Below the pieces are notes generated by a model. The model did not search any database. It was not told where the DNA came from and saw only the letters and a list, made by a program, of their open reading frames with translations. From Trileptium ribeirensis (Eukaryota; Nematoda; Enoplea; Enoplida; Thoracostomopsidae): DNA of 64,000 bases. The DNA lies in the NCBI GenBank assembly GCA_030248225.1, contig JASANE010012243.1, positions 31,079 to 95,078 of the forward strand. The letters run 5' to 3'. The position numbers and the translations under genes were made by a program. Positions 9,108-24,000 of the stretch are shown here, piece by piece. The stretch's first letter is position 1. Each line of letters begins with the position of its first letter.

Positions 9108-12100
9108 TACGAAGTAATGGACTGATCTAGGTGCATAGCGATGTTGATCACAAAACGGGGACCAAACCGGAGGTGATCAGGTGATTTAGGGTTATCCAGG
9201 TAATGATCGGCAACTCATAAATAAACATAAGGAGTGGTGTAAATTTGAGCCAATCTTGGTTACGAGTTGAGCCTTAACTCCAGAAATCGCCACAAGAGCA
9301 CACCATAGAGTTTTTTATAGAGCTACCACAGAACTTAGTTAAACCTTTTTGAGCACTAAAACTGATTAAATAAGAGGCCGACGAGTGTGATACAAAACGC
9401 TTCCACCCAAATTGTAGTTAAGTGTGTGCTAGGTTGGTATCTCAAAATGCTTGGAATCGTACCCCAGGCATTTATGCCAAAGTTTGAGAACTCTATTAAT
9501 AAATAAGCTCGCTCGAGCTCATCACCAATTAGGAGTCAGGAGTCATCATGTACCAAACCTTTTAAAAATGAAGGAAATTTGCTGATAGGAAATAGTTTCT
9601 AATTTGATCATGAGTGTAAAATTCACAGGGCTAGTACAGAGGGCGCCCCAAGTTTTATAATATAGTTTGGCAGATTGTCTACCATCAAAATTCTTCCGAT
9701 CTTTGCATAGTGACATTTCGTAAATATGCATTAGTCAAAATTCACCCGAAATTAGCATCAAATTTTTTATTAGAGATAATGGGCCACCATTGGGTAATCA
9801 CAAGTCATGCCCCCTGACCATAAATTGAAAATTGGCAAAATATCTATTATAAAATTGAATAAATTATAAATGCAGCGTGCTATATGATATCGAGATAGGA
9901 GTAATGGCATGACAGTATGAGCTGTGAGCGGGTATGAATGTCAGCCGCTCTGGGATACCTCGGCAATAATACCAGATGCGTGCACAACCAATCTGACGAG
10001 GTCCGGACACACCTCATGGAGCGCGCTTGCTAAGCTCCATAGTTTTTTGGGTCTGACCGAGTGAAAGACATAAAACTGCCGAATCCGCGAAAATTTTGAT
10101 CCATCCTTGCGGTGGCCAAAGTCACCCAGAGGGGCGGTACGTTTTAACGTTTGAAAAAAGAACAGCTTAGAGCGGAGGGTTCGGGGGCGGCAACCCCTGT
10201 TTAGACTTAGTATATCGGGAACCCAAAGAAATATATTTTATTTCTGCCCCTCAGGATTACTAAGGCCCTTGAGGTTATGGTAGCTATGGCCGTATGGGCA
10301 TGATGTTAATAAGTTGCGCCATGCAGCTTCGTACTGCTGTTACATTTGTGGCCTCGTCATTCCCCAAAAAACGGCATTTCCACACCCCAATGAATAATTG
10401 TTCGACATAATCATACGGTTCACGCCCAACTATGACATGATTCCCTACATAATAGTTGACAGTTCAGAATTTCGCCCGTTACGATAGCAGAAAAAGTAAA
10501 AAATTCCCCTCATAACGGGTAGTCCTGAAAATAAGCTGCCTTAGCAGGTAAATTGAACCAATAGTATTGACCTTCAGGATCTGGCACTTTGTTAATCGCT
10601 GTATCAATAATCCCTTTGACGTAAGGAACAGATATCGACGTACTGTTTATCGTGGTGTGATTCGCGGTTTGCCTTGACCCCAACGAAGAAACGATTTGCA
10701 ATATTCTTTCGAATGTTTATATCTGTACTATAATTTACAATACTCTATGGATAATCTGTCTAGTATAGGCTGACAATATGACAGATTATAATGTCCTGGA
10801 GGCCTGATTTATCCGGTTTTAATGTTTTGATTTATACTATAATGGTAGAAATTCAACTTTTAACAGGTGCCGAGGCGGGAAATAAAATTTTGGCAGCACT
10901 ACATCGTGGAGACTCAAATTTTGGATAAGTACAATTCTTGAAAGAAATTCAAATTGTGGCGTATATTTTAGCTATAGTCAGGGGATACTCTATCGAACAA
11001 AATTTATAGTCAGCACGTATATATATACTATTATAAAGACGGAGACCTTGTTGAAAACCATGTTGCAATTTATAATCAATACGCAAACTTTATACTGCAG
11101 GCATTTTAACTCCGTAGTTTACAACAAATTACGTTAAGTAAACTTGACGTAATTATTACTCCAAAAATCACTATATATAATCCCGCTACCTTATTTCAAG
11201 AGCAATGATTTAATGTCCTATATAATTCTAGCATCTTGGATATGTAAATCATGCTTCTAAAGCAGATTTTGTTCTCCTCCATGGATTATGCATAGCCAGT
11301 CCTAACAACATACGACCAAGCATATAATTAATGTAGCATGGTTTTAAAATGTAATACACATGCAAAATTATCGATATAAAATCTTCATTCTTTTTCCAAA
11401 GGTGTTAAATTTTTAATTTGATAAATATTCGAAAACTAATCGCTCGAAAATGACACTGCTACACTTTTAATAAAACGTCCTATATCTATATATAACTTAA
11501 AATATGATTATGAAAATATTATATTCCTTAAATTTAAATTATACATATATACTTCAATTTTCAGACAGTCACCTTTTAAATGCAAGTTGGATCAATGACG
11601 TCAAGGTACAAAAGCTTATTATATTTGAATTCAGAGTCGACACTTCTAGAGTGCAAGCCTAATCTACATAGCCATAATTTAAGACTCAATGTTATATTTG
11701 AACTATATATAGATGAAAATATATATATATATTTAAAGGTTAGTTAACCTTTACATTCCATTATTCCTAAACTTCTACAACGATCATTCTATTTTACTGC
11801 ACTTAATCATTGTAAAGTTAACTATTTATTCAATGATAAAAAGGAAACTATATATCAGAAAAATGAATGTTCTATCAATGATACTGCTACAGCAACACTA
11901 AAATGTCTTAAATAACATACACATTTAATGTTTATAACAGAATAATCGTTAAACATTAACGATCAGTTATGCGTTTATTACTATATAAGTGGAAAAATAG
12001 TGGTAAATCACAGTGCGCTTATATTCCTTTCGTTCATATACTGACACATTTGTCGCAGCGTAAATTGTGTGGCGAGTTTAGTTGTCGAGCTTGTCATTCG

Positions 12101-13450
12101 GCGTGCGTTTGTACGTACGTTGTTGTTCGTTCCTGTTGTAATGCTTCTTTCGCGGTCGCGGCAAAAGTTCTTTCAAGCTTGTACAAGCTACGCCTTGTAA
12201 GAAGGAGATATATTGAAATCGCTTGGACGAATAAAAATCCTCTGATATTTTATGGTGTTTCACTCTAAGAGTGTATACACTTAAGACACTTAACTATATA
12301 TAACGCTTTCGTACTAACAAATTACAAACCCCTTTCAGGCGCTAACACACCAAAGCCTTTTGAGAAAAGGTATATCTATAAACAACATGCTATTGCGAAG
12401 AGTTTTTACCAAAAGGAAGAATCTATTTCCATTACATAACGACGTCCACACTATAGCTGAAGTATGTACCTAATCCTCCTGTAATGTTACTATAGTTTGA
12501 CTATTAGTTATGGGAATGGCTTTTTCAAACGATTACGACTAGGTTAGGGTTAATCCAAGAGCCATACTGATAGAAACGCTGCATGTTTAGATACATGAAT
12601 TAATGGTAGTAAACAAACAAAAATGAAAACTCCAACCCTTTTCAACTTTAAGGGCCTGACGTTATTACAAAAAGAAAATATTACCCTAAGTCAGAATTAA
12701 TTTTCGTGCAAAGCTAAACAAACACGATTATGATTGCATGATAGGAAGTAGCGTACGCCAAGTACTAAGGTACATTATAAGAGCTATGATGCTCGGTTCG
12801 TTAAGCAACTTCGTAATGCGAGGTAATAACGCCCATAAACTCGAACAAACATAACAAACTCGATTAGCCTAACGTTGTTTGCTGTTACCGTTTGGTGGCA
12901 CTGAGCGGTAATGAGTTAAATGATGTTCTTACACCAATTATTATTTTGTAGTATAAAGATGCACGTACAGGTCGCGCCAAAAAGGTTTGCTGCCTTTCTG
13001 ACGAACGAACATCAAGCGATTAACGTTAACACCGAACAAACCAAACAGGCGTTTGACCATATTTCCACACAATGGCGGTCAGCTGTGCAATACTATTTCA
13101 TCTTGTCGGCGTATAGCTCATCAGTGGGCTCAGGAATTTTCGAGATACGGCGTTTGGACACATTAGTAGTTAAAATTTGCATCTTCCGCTATTATTTGGC
13201 TGGCTACAACGAGACTGCAGGTTCTCGAAGCACCTAACTACAGATTCGCGTTGTATAAGGTCCTACACTGTGCTTTCAGGAGACCCCGCCTTAAAAATTG
13301 ACCCTATAATCCTAATTATTGTCTTGGAAGTATTATGGTTGCTAAATTTCAAATATTTCCACAGGTTTGAGTATAGTACAGGAACAGGCGATTACATGTT
13401 TTTCGAAAATATGCTGAGATTGATTATGGTGTCGCCCTTGTGTTTCGCAG
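9108..13450. other. Long stretch without a recognised gene
   Basis: AT-rich. One minus-strand frame at 10701-10510 (63 codons, PYVKGIIDTAINKVPDPEG and YYWFNLPAKAAYFQDYPL then stop) looks protein-like but has no recognised family or splice sites. 12050-12190 is relatively CpG-rich. Remaining open frames are short and unremarkable. Confidence 0.5.
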
Positions 13451-13559
13451 CACATATACAGCGACACGGGCTTCGTAGTGAAAAAGGACCAACTGGAATT
13501 AGCTCATTAGGAAAAATAACCTTACTGCAAACTTTAGGACAGCTCCCTCGGCCGTTATG

Positions 13560-14470
13560 AATCCGAATACTATTCGCCGACCCTTAAACAGAAATATAGA
13601 TTTCTCAAATTTCGCCATGTTATTGCGTGTTTTTTACATTGGTCATCAACTACGCCGAATACGATGGTTTTGTTACCTAGAGTACAAATTTGCTATTTAT
13701 TATACCTTTTGCGTATGCGTATGGTTTTGCGGTCGACAAACACAGTTTCCAAGATGTTGTCTTTTCCTTGTTGATTTATATAATGGTGTGCAGGACATCA
13801 AGAATGGTCTACATATACATTTTTCGGTACGCCAAATATAATGGCTTGGTTATCGGGAGTTCACAGTACGAAAATATTTCATGCGTTTTCAGAAGCTTTC
13901 AATGTGTCTAATAAGGTCCAAGAACCTAATTTGCAGAACATATTGCGTTCAGCAAATTTTATACCTGTTAAATGGCTTTAGATGGTTTAAACTTAATGAA
14001 CCCCATCCAGACTATACTGTGCCTTATTTTTTGGTTATATACTGCTTAGAGTCCATCTGGAGCGATTCATAGGTTTTTCGGTACGTTGAAAACAGTGGTA
14101 TGGTCACTTAGAATCCAGTATGACTGTACCATATTTTTTCAGAAGGTTTAATGTAGCTTAAGGCCGACCGACGGCGAAGTAGATTTACCAAAATGAATTT
14201 CGCCCATCGTCACTTATTGGATAATGCGTTGTTTTCTGCGCACAGATAAGCTATAATAGACTTTGTGATATGCATAAATACGTAGTGTGCTTAACGTCCA
14301 TCATACCAATATTATAAGACTTCAGGGGTACCAGAGATATTAGGGTGGTATATATGTATGTCAAACACAAAGCCTGTTATAAAGGGTTATTATACAATGA
14401 CAACAGCAGATCAAACCGGGCTGGATTCTCGCTCCGTTTCACCCTGGCTTTTTAGATACTAGTATTATTG
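13560..14470 (+). mobile_element. Tandem-repeat element family, copy without tail
   Basis: Imperfect tandem repeats of about 170-178 bases with the anchor GCCGAATACGATGGTTTTGTTA...TAGAGT, followed by TAGGTTTTTCGGTACG. It ends in the common head AGGGTGGTATATAT..CAAACACAAAGCCTGTTA and CTCGCTCCGTTTCACCCTGGCTT, also seen at 30640-30750 and in part at 43145-43250. Lies just downstream of the antiporter's last exon. Confidence 0.65.
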
Positions 14471-14809
14471 TCTTTATAGGACGTTTCGAAAATGTTTTTT
14501 CAAATCAGCTTGGTGTAAGATTGTAGCACGTTGGCACTCGACTTAAGAAGTATTTTTAAATCATGACGCAATGCTGTGATGATACGGGCACAGGAACATT
14601 TAGTACCAGCACCCATTTTTGGCGAGTAAATAGTTCAAACGAGCAACGATCTTGTCTACAAAACAAAGTTATGGTACATTGTACATGCATAATACATTAA
14701 TTTATGACTTAGTATAATGTACATGTTATGCTAAAGTCTCTACATTCCACATAAAGTGTACTATAAAGCCTATGGCTCACCCTTCAAAACCAATAGCCGA
14801 ATGTAAATT

Positions 14810-15013
14810 TTAACAATAATTCCCAGAATTATTTTGTATACATTGAAGTCGTTGGTCGCCAGACACCATTGCGGTCATACTTGACGGCCGCTGAGTAGAC
14901 GAGTTGCACGTTGACTGTGTCTGCGTGGAGAGCAAATAACTCGAAGATACAATAACAGCAATCGATCCCAACGGTGCGGTTATAAGAATAGACAAAACTG
15001 CCAATGTTAGTAC
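14810..15013 (-). CDS. SLC9B: SLC9B exon 12 (last exon and stop)
   Basis: 204 bases including the TAA stop, residues 634-700. The acceptor is ATTTTCAG. It encodes VLTLAVLSILITAPLGSIAV, the conserved last helix, then a hydrophilic Ser/Thr/Gln-rich tail of about 45 residues. I see no canonical AATAAA on the minus strand within about 170 bases of the stop. Confidence 0.94.
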   Translation of the reverse strand, partial: VLTLAVLSILITAPLGSIAVIVSSSYLLSTQTQSTCNSSTQRPSSMTAMVSGDQRLQCIQNNSGNYC

Positions 15014-18000
15014 CTGAAAATATTAATTTATGCTAAAGGACTACAGAGCATGCATTAAAACCGGCTTAACCGGTAGTTTCCGTGTATGAACTAAAATTAC
15101 ATTTTATTCTCACGAAAAGGTGTAAATGTTATAACTTTATGTATTTTATAATATAGAATGTGCATAAATTGTATGATTATCAAAATAGATTGTATGTAAT
15201 TAAAAAAATTTTAAAAAAATCTTATGAATATTTCTATGTATGTTTTTTATATATCTAAACTCTGCTTATTTAAAGGTAACTGAGATTTAATTGAGCAAAT
15301 AAATTTTATTATAACCTTTTTCTGTAGTATCCAATTTCGCATATCGATCTTCCTTGTTCAATTCAAGCGAAAGGCCCTGGACCGTTTTTCGTAAGTCATT
15401 GTTTGAGCTTGTCGAGGAACTCAAAACCATTTTGTGTTAACAAAACAAAAAAAGTTCTAGCAATTTTGAGACGTGTATGCTGCCAATTTTATGTCAATGT
15501 TAAGTAATAATCCATAACTATCACTAACTAATAATCATCTTAGTAATTTTGAGACGCGTATGCTGCCAATTTTATGTCAATGTTAAGTAATAATCCATAA
15601 CTATCACTAACTAATAATCATCCTAGTAATTTTGAGACGTGTATGCTGCCAATTTTATGTCAATGTTAAGTAATAATTATTCATAACTACCACTAACTAA
15701 TAATCATCCTTGTAATTTTGAGACGTGTATGCTGCCAATTTTGTGTCAATGTTAAGTAATAATCCATAACTATCACTAACTAATAATCATCCTAGTAATT
15801 TTGAGACGTGTATGCTGCCAATTTAATGTCAATGTTAAGTAATAATCCATAACTATCACTACTAAGATTGTATAATAATTTGTCATCATCAATAATGTCT
15901 TACACTTTCCCATGCAATCAGTGGTAGACTTAAACAAAAAGATAAATTTTATATCATTTCCTGGCAGAAAGTTTAGGAAGTTCGCATAACACACAATGTT
16001 CGGAGTTTTGAAATGAAACGTACACTATAATTGGCCTATCCACAGCCTTTCAAAATCAGGATAAAAAGTTTGGCGCAACCATGAGCATTCTCAGACGAAA
16101 TTTGTTTCAAAACGGAGGGGGCAAAATTTTGACCTATATGCTGCATATCTCCCTATTCTCAGGTACTTTCAACTGTAGTACAAATATTTTCAAGCTATGA
16201 AATTATATTTAAAAAGATTTAGCATACGCAAAACATAAATTAGTCCAGTCCGTCCATACCCACCGCAACCTAGGACATACCAGTATTAATATGCCATACA
16301 TCTAAACAGTTTTGGTGCATGTTGACAAGTTTAAGTTTAGTACAAGGTTGTACCTGAATAAAGTATTTTAACCATGCCGTGCATACTATGTTTTGACCAC
16401 CCCGCAGCAATTAACTCACAGCTCATCATTGCAGCAGTTCACTAATGTCATTATTCCCGCTCTACATTTCAATATTCTAATAACATACCTCGCGACCCAG
16501 ACGAACAAGTTCCGGATTACCACCAGACTGAATCGCGACGTCAAGAAGTCTCGGACCCAAAGCAGCCTGTGAATTATAGATTACAGCACATTTTGAACAC
16601 TTTCTAATAGTACCGTTTTGTATACCAACTAGTAATTCTATCGAACTTGCAGAGCGTACTGAAGCATTAAATACATCTACGCCTTTAGGGTGCGCAGCCA
16701 ATCAGCTTTGGATAGCATAGGGTGTCATACTCCCATACTCACAGAACCATGGGCCTCGCAACAAAAGTAACACCGACAACCGAGCTTCCCATGCCCAAAA
16801 CCCCCAAGTTGCAAGCTATCAGTCTCTCAAGATGTCACAATAAAACTAGGAATTTTGGATCCAGGAACCTTGGAGGCGCCATTCCCCGTACCTATGGAAC
16901 CATGGGTTGTAGAGCTAAACCAACACCGGCAATAAGTTTCCCATGCCGGAAAACCCAGAAGCGAGACTTTTCAGCCGCCCAGGAGGTCAGAACAAATTTT
17001 CGAATTTGGAGTAGAGGAACCACGATGGTACCATACGTCAAACTCCATAACTACAGAACCGGCGCCGAAATCGAAAAAGAAAAATGTATCGGCATTTATA
17101 ATTTTACTATGAAATAAAACCAACAAGAGAAAAAAATCGAAAGTTAAGATAAAAATAACATTGCTTCCGTGAAAGATACTAAAATGATGATTTGCCACTG
17201 ACCCCGAAAACTAAAAGCGCTCGTAGATGTTCACAGTAAATCAGCTATGCCAGTTCGAATGAGCTCAAGATCATGAAAATCGGTTAAGTCGTTCCCAAGT
17301 TATGGCCGATCACACACACACAGATGGTATTTATAGGTTTTTACCCCTGCAACATACAATTTCGCTATGTTACACTATGGTCTAATTAATAAAACTAAAC
17401 AGTTTTCTTCAGGTTCTGCAGAAACGATATTAACGAATAAGTAGCATTATTTTTGCCTTTAAAACTTTTGTTTTACAATAATTTGGTATCTTCATGTGCA
17501 TAAGCCAACTTTCCACTCAGGAGCTCTGGGCTCGCTTCTCCTCGAAAAACAACATAAGGGGTTATTTTGCTCGATTCCTAGCCTGTTCGATGCCAGATTC
17601 CGTACATGATAACTTCAGTTAATATTTTGTGGATGCAACAAACAAGGATGGGGTCTGGTTTATAAATTTTATATACACGGGGGAGTAAACAGATAGCTTC
17701 TGTCATTTAAACTCTGAATTGGGAGTTACTAAATGAGTTCATTAGTTTTGTGATCATTGTTGTGTTTGCTTTATGACAAAAATGCAGCTCCTACTCCTAC
17801 GTTCTCCACAAGATAGAAACTTGAAGTGAGGTGATTTGAACTGGGGGCTCCACTGCTGCAACCAGACAGAACCAGATACTTCTGGGGATACGGGATTCCA
17901 GGGTAGCAGGGGCGATAACCATGCCCCCACGGTTGAACAGCGTTTGTTAGCATACTGACGTTTTCATACTGCGGCCTTGTCCATTTTCACTCCCGCACCC

Positions 18001-21000
18001 ATCACTTCAGAATAGCTTGCTCTGGCCATGGTAGACCCAATTAAGAGAGAGCTCCACTCAACTGTTATGACCGAGGGAAAATAGTTTTTACTTGTGTGTC
18101 TCAAAAGACAGCCTACATATAAAAAATTTTCGCATATCTTCGTTTGGATGAGATCTACAACTTTGCTGACCATTACTTTTTGCAAGACTTGTGGATAAAG
18201 AGATGGATACACTATATAAATGAAGTCCCAAAACGATCCATTTTAACCCTTTATACATAATTTTTAAGCTAATCGTTAATAAGCATTATATGGTGACTAT
18301 ACAGTTTTCGAAGATGCGGCTGGTAGTTTCCGTTTTTCGCGAATCTCTATCTCGAGATACTGGTCGCGAACGATACTCAGAGACCTCATTTCAAAAAATG
18401 TGACCCTTGACCATTTGGGGCTCATTTTGACCGGAACAAATGACCGCTTGGTTTATCGACTAATGAGAGGGCGCAAATCGACTGAATTTTTGATCTAGCA
18501 AAAAATCTGTGAAGATCCATCCATCCAACCGGGGATGAGTTATGAGGTCCACAGACGCACAAACTTTTTTTACGATTTTTTCAGCTAGAATAGCCATAGG
18601 TGGAAGCTTGGCTCGCTTACACTGCAAGACCATACTGTAAATAATAACAAAAATAGTTTCATATTGATGTTATCCTTGTTGCCAGCACTGCGCTAACAAA
18701 ATCGATTTCCGTACAATTTTTGGCACAACGAAATACAAGTCTTTATATCTTGCAGCAACAAAACATATCGTACATTTAAAACAAGTAAAATCTAACCAAT
18801 TAAATACACAAACCACACTTAAATACAAAAGTTGTAAAATATAAAAATTATATTGCTCACTTGCACGGTTGCTTTCGGTAACCATGCCAACGACACAAAA
18901 AGTCGTTCTTTCACCGTATAATTTCCACCGTGAACAGCGAAAAATGTTGCTAATAGACGAACAGCTAAACCGACTAACAAAATCGAGATTCCTTTACCTT
19001 GGAAAGTAATTATATTAATATTCCTTCAGCTATATTTAGCAAAGAAATTATATAATTCCTAAGAATCATGAAACAACGTTCAAATATGAGCAAAAGGAAA
19101 GTAAGCAAAAAACACAAAAAAACATTGCGTCCTAGCTTACTCCAATCCTCGAAGGATGGTCATGTTGTCCTCCGACAAAAAATGTTACGTCGCTAGTACA
19201 CGACTCCGGCGTCAAACTACGTCTAGTTATGTTCAGATTCAAACATAATCACGATCATCGAGGAAAATGTTACGTGCCGAGTTTAATTCAGCGTTGATTA
19301 TGGCAAAGCAATTGTTCGGTAAATTTGAACACGTCTTAGTCAACCAAAACCTTAGGTGTTTAGTTTACTCTAGCGTAGATATGATGAACTGATCTTGTGA
19401 TGAACATTCGCCACATTTTGTATTAATTTTGGTGTAAAATGTTCTAGCTTATCGGCTGTTCGAATCTCAAAATGCTTATAATTGGACAAAATTTGACTAA
19501 GTACGAGTTTACTAAAATAAATTAAACAAATAATCGTTCAGGTACGACACTAAATTAACACTGTTGACTATTTTTGACAGTTGTTAAAATTTATCAAATT
19601 TTAATTGTAGTGTATTTTTCTTTAGTTGTTGAATCGCTATGTATCTTAAATTATAACAGCATTTTTAGCCGAATTGTAGATTGGTGACTTTAGAAGTCAT
19701 TAAGAAGTTGCTTTTGAGGATAAAAATTGAATTTATTATCCTTGCGCAGTCGCGGCCAGAAATAACTGTAAAATAATCGATCGAAATTTCGTTCGATTTT
19801 GATTTCAGTGCAATTAAATAAATCTCAAATTTATAAAATTTCGATTATTTTGGACTAACCGAAATTTTGATCTATTGCGATTCAACAAAAGTTCGATCGA
19901 TTCCGATTCCCATCGTTTTCTATTGCACTTATTTTGGCCCGCGACTGCAATGGTTGTTAGGATGCAAATACGTCCAGAGAATTTATCTATCATAGTGCTC
20001 TTATATGTGACCAAGATCTGCAAAAAGATTCGCGGATAGGGGGAAAAATCGTAGGGGTAGTACATTATGGGTAGTCGCGAGGTAGTTCATAGCAGGCAGA
20101 ATTAAAATATAGGTGCGGTCGTATTGACTTCCACCGACAGTAAAACCATGTTATAGTTTTTATCAAGAACAGAGAAATGGAGCATCAGCTTCTAAATATA
20201 TGACTCCAAAGCGGTCACATACGAAACAAGCATAACGCATATCCCGCAAAGGAATGACATATTCAACGCTATGCTGGTAACGGAATTTCACCTTTCCAGT
20301 AGATATATACGTTCCCTTCGTCGATCAGCGGTTACCATTCCAATATATAGAACAATAATTATTATATACTAACCGATCACTTGGATATCGAGCAATGAAA
20401 TATCAATCTCGGATGAGATAAGTCCAAACAGGAACGGCTGAGCAATAAACCAACACTTGTCGATGGCTTGTGAAACAGGATTACCCTGCAATACAGAAAA
20501 ACATACAAAGGTAGTTGCTCAATCATTGTTCATGCAGCACCAGATATTAAGTTTGCTAATAAGTGAATCCTAGCCTAAACAACAGTATTATTATAAATTA
20601 TTGCAATATTAAACTGTTCATGAAAATGTCTTTTCCTGCAGAAAATTGATGGCAAAAAAAACTTGCGCCAAATATTGCAAATTGCAGTGTAATATATGTA
20701 TTTTCTTCATTAGTGGAGCGAAATAAATCACAACAACGAAATTATGCATGATAACTGAAAATTCCTGAACAGTCTATCATAATGTGAATATCATAAATTA
20801 AATGACTATAAAAATTACTAGTGGTCATTTTGGCAATAAAACATGTACTTACATCGCTCCATCCGTTTCGTTTCCATCCAATGTTTGCCACAAATGCGAC
20901 AGTCAAACAGCCGAGTGCACCGCCACCGGACAAATTTAGCGTTTCACTTGCGAACAGTGACAGCCAGCCAGCGAGTAGCAATAGACAAAAACGAAACAAG

Positions 21001-24000
21001 CTGATGTTATTCGACTATAACAAAACGAAGCAGCTATTAAATGCACGATATAATCCTACAGATATTTTACCACGGCATTCTTACACTATCGATGAAAATG
21101 ATTTAATAGTACAGTCGTGGGTGTAAACTTGTTTCAAAACGAATACTTTCAGTGTAAGTACATGTTGCTTGACTATGCTTTGTTAAAAAATTAACAATTA
21201 TTTTTCAGTGATGCCAACAGCCGGTCCGGACCGACATTAAAATTTGTCGCTGCGGAGCGGTCCAGACAGCCGACTAGTCCACATAGATGAAAAGTTTTTG
21301 ATCATAACTGTAAATTCACAAAAAAATTTCCATAACTTAAATGTGGCATTCCGAGTGGCTGTGTAATTTCTTGACATGTGTTGCACTATATATCTAGATA
21401 TTACGCAATTCAAAACTGCCTCTAGAAATATCTCTCGACAAATTTGCTATGTTTAAAAAATTAAATTTGTTAGCTGAATATAGATTTTTGACTAAGTCGG
21501 TCAGGACCATGGACTGGATCGCGGTATGACCCGGATTAAAAAATCCGTTAAGCTTACTTCATTATATTTAATATATGCCTAGACAAGACTCTTAACGATG
21601 TTTCTTTAATGTCATAAATGATAAAAATGTGTCTAAATTTATACGTGGTCCACTTTAACTCCTACAGGATTTGGCATATAAAGCGCATATTTTCTCAAAA
21701 CGTCATTCTCAATATATATTTCAAAATACCATCATTTTATCTAGCATTTATGCTGGTTTCGCCGCAAGATAATTCATACTATGCTGCAGTTTCAAAACAG
21801 ACACCAGAGAATTGAATCCAAGCTAATCGTGCTATGCGTGATTCGTATCAAGACGTTTAACCATGCTGAAACGCTCAAAAAAATTTCCTCATTTTATAGA
21901 AGTGTGTAGCGGTATAAATATGTTACATCACAGTACTAACGTTACTCTAGTTACTAATTAGCAATTATTATTATAGTTCCGAACATATTTCTATTTTCTT
22001 TACCGAGTGGTCCCAAAATTTCAACCTAATGTAGCTGGAAATACATCTAGACACTAAACCTTGCTTCTCCACGGATTCTCGAGAACCGGATGGAATGAGT
22101 CGGGAAGCACACCGATTGAAAATTCATAAAGGATGAAATCTTACGACCGGAGTAGACTGGGAGAGGAGAGGTGAAAAACGGGACATGCCCCCGGTTTGGA
22201 GAAGCCAGTAACGTCAGGTCGATGTCGACGTGCGATGGAGGTCGTTTTCGTAAATTACGATTAGTGTATCACACTGGTAATAAGCAAAGTAATTTAAAGC
22301 AAAGTACAAGCACGCTTTATATAACATCACACTTTCCTGGTGAAGTCGTTCCAAACAAAAACTAACTTTGTAATGTGATGGAAGGTACCACGTAACGATA
22401 CCCAAAAAAATTCCGAACGCAATCCCAAGCAAAACTTCACACGGACCTCTGAGAATCGTGAGAGAAATTGAACCTGAAAGCAAATAGGATTTCAATATGA
22501 TTCTACTACCACGCAGCTAAATAAAAAGCAATTGTTATTACATACGCTTATGCACTGATATTTAACACAATATTTTATTATTAAAGCCGAATAAAATTAA
22601 ATAAATGCACATATTGCCACCGTAAAATTGCGATTTGTGGATGCTATAAACCTACATAAATAAATCATAAATACTCCACGTTTTACAAACTTGGCAAGAA
22701 ATAGCACAACAGCGCATACGGTAGATGAAGTACTTTAAATTTTACAACACGTTTCAAAGGCGAGAACTGTAATTTTCAGTGGTACCACAAAATAAATCGT
22801 ATACCTATCCAGAATTATATGCGTAACTACAAATACTGCCAATAATTTCACCTTCGCCGTGTCAATATTTGTCTTCAAAAGAAAATTCAAATGTGCTTTG
22901 GTGAAAGGGAACTTTAAAAAATAAACTTAAACTCACAACACGAAATAGTATAACCATATTTTTACCAAAATCTCAGTTACTATAAACCAACCCGTAGAAA
23001 ATGTAGCTCCAAGTATGACACTAAATGTGGTTATGGCAACAACGTCATCGAAGCTCGATGCAGCAATAACCAACGTCGGAATACCCTTTTTTGTACCAAG
23101 TCGACGCTTTTGAAGGTACAACATTAGCGGGACTAGCACAGCCGGACTAACGGCACCAAGCACGAAACTGAAATATAGCAAAACAATGCCGAGCCTTATG
23201 GAAGAAAAGTAGATAACAATAGAATTTTATAAAATCCTCAACATGAACGACTTCAAATGAAAAAACCGGAATCTGTCTTCGTATTAAATACACTGCATCG
23301 TAGCGGCGTTAACAGAAATAGTATCTAGAAATCCAGAAATTATTTTTAATGAATTACTCATGCCACACCGATAAATAGAGGGACAAACCACTTGACTGCA
23401 TCCGAACCATTCAATGCGTTCGCGGCGATATTGAAGACATTCTGCGTAAGAATACAGCAGAATAGGAAAGCTATACAAACATTTCTATCAACCCAGAAAG
23501 TTTTTAAGTAAAAAAACAATAAAACTAACGTATGAATTTCCTATGGAAGTCTCAGAACAAAAATAATACACCAGTAATACATACGGCTGGCCTCTCCACA
23601 AGAACAAAAATCTTAAGAAAAATGTCATCCCTTCTTAAAGTTCGAGGGTATCAAGTATAAAAGCGCATATTACGCAAATACCATTGCTTTGGTAGCATTC
23701 ATCATCCCAAAAACAACAATGTCAATCTTTGTTAAAGTCAAAATTTTTACGTTCCAAACGAAGGTTGGTGAGGTTCTAGTAGCACTCCAAAACAGTTAGA
23801 CATGTTGGTCCCTATCTATATGACGTGGTGGATCTTCCAGGTCGGGACTGTGGTAGCTGAAAGCACCTGTGGCGAATCTCCCAATACGCATGAGGTCCCC
23901 ACTTTCATTGTCAGCAAGCGTGAAATAGGATTAATTTAAATACTCATTGCAAGCAAATAACGTGTATCTCTAGAAAAGGAAAATGTTAATAGCCCCAAAG

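Noticed and set aside
12920..14072. Series of plus-strand frames of 60-127 codons
   Set aside because: They fall largely in degenerate tandem repeats of a mobile element and show no family, start or splice logic.
20821..21126. Plus-strand frame of 101 codons
   Set aside because: Antisense shadow of antiporter exon 8.
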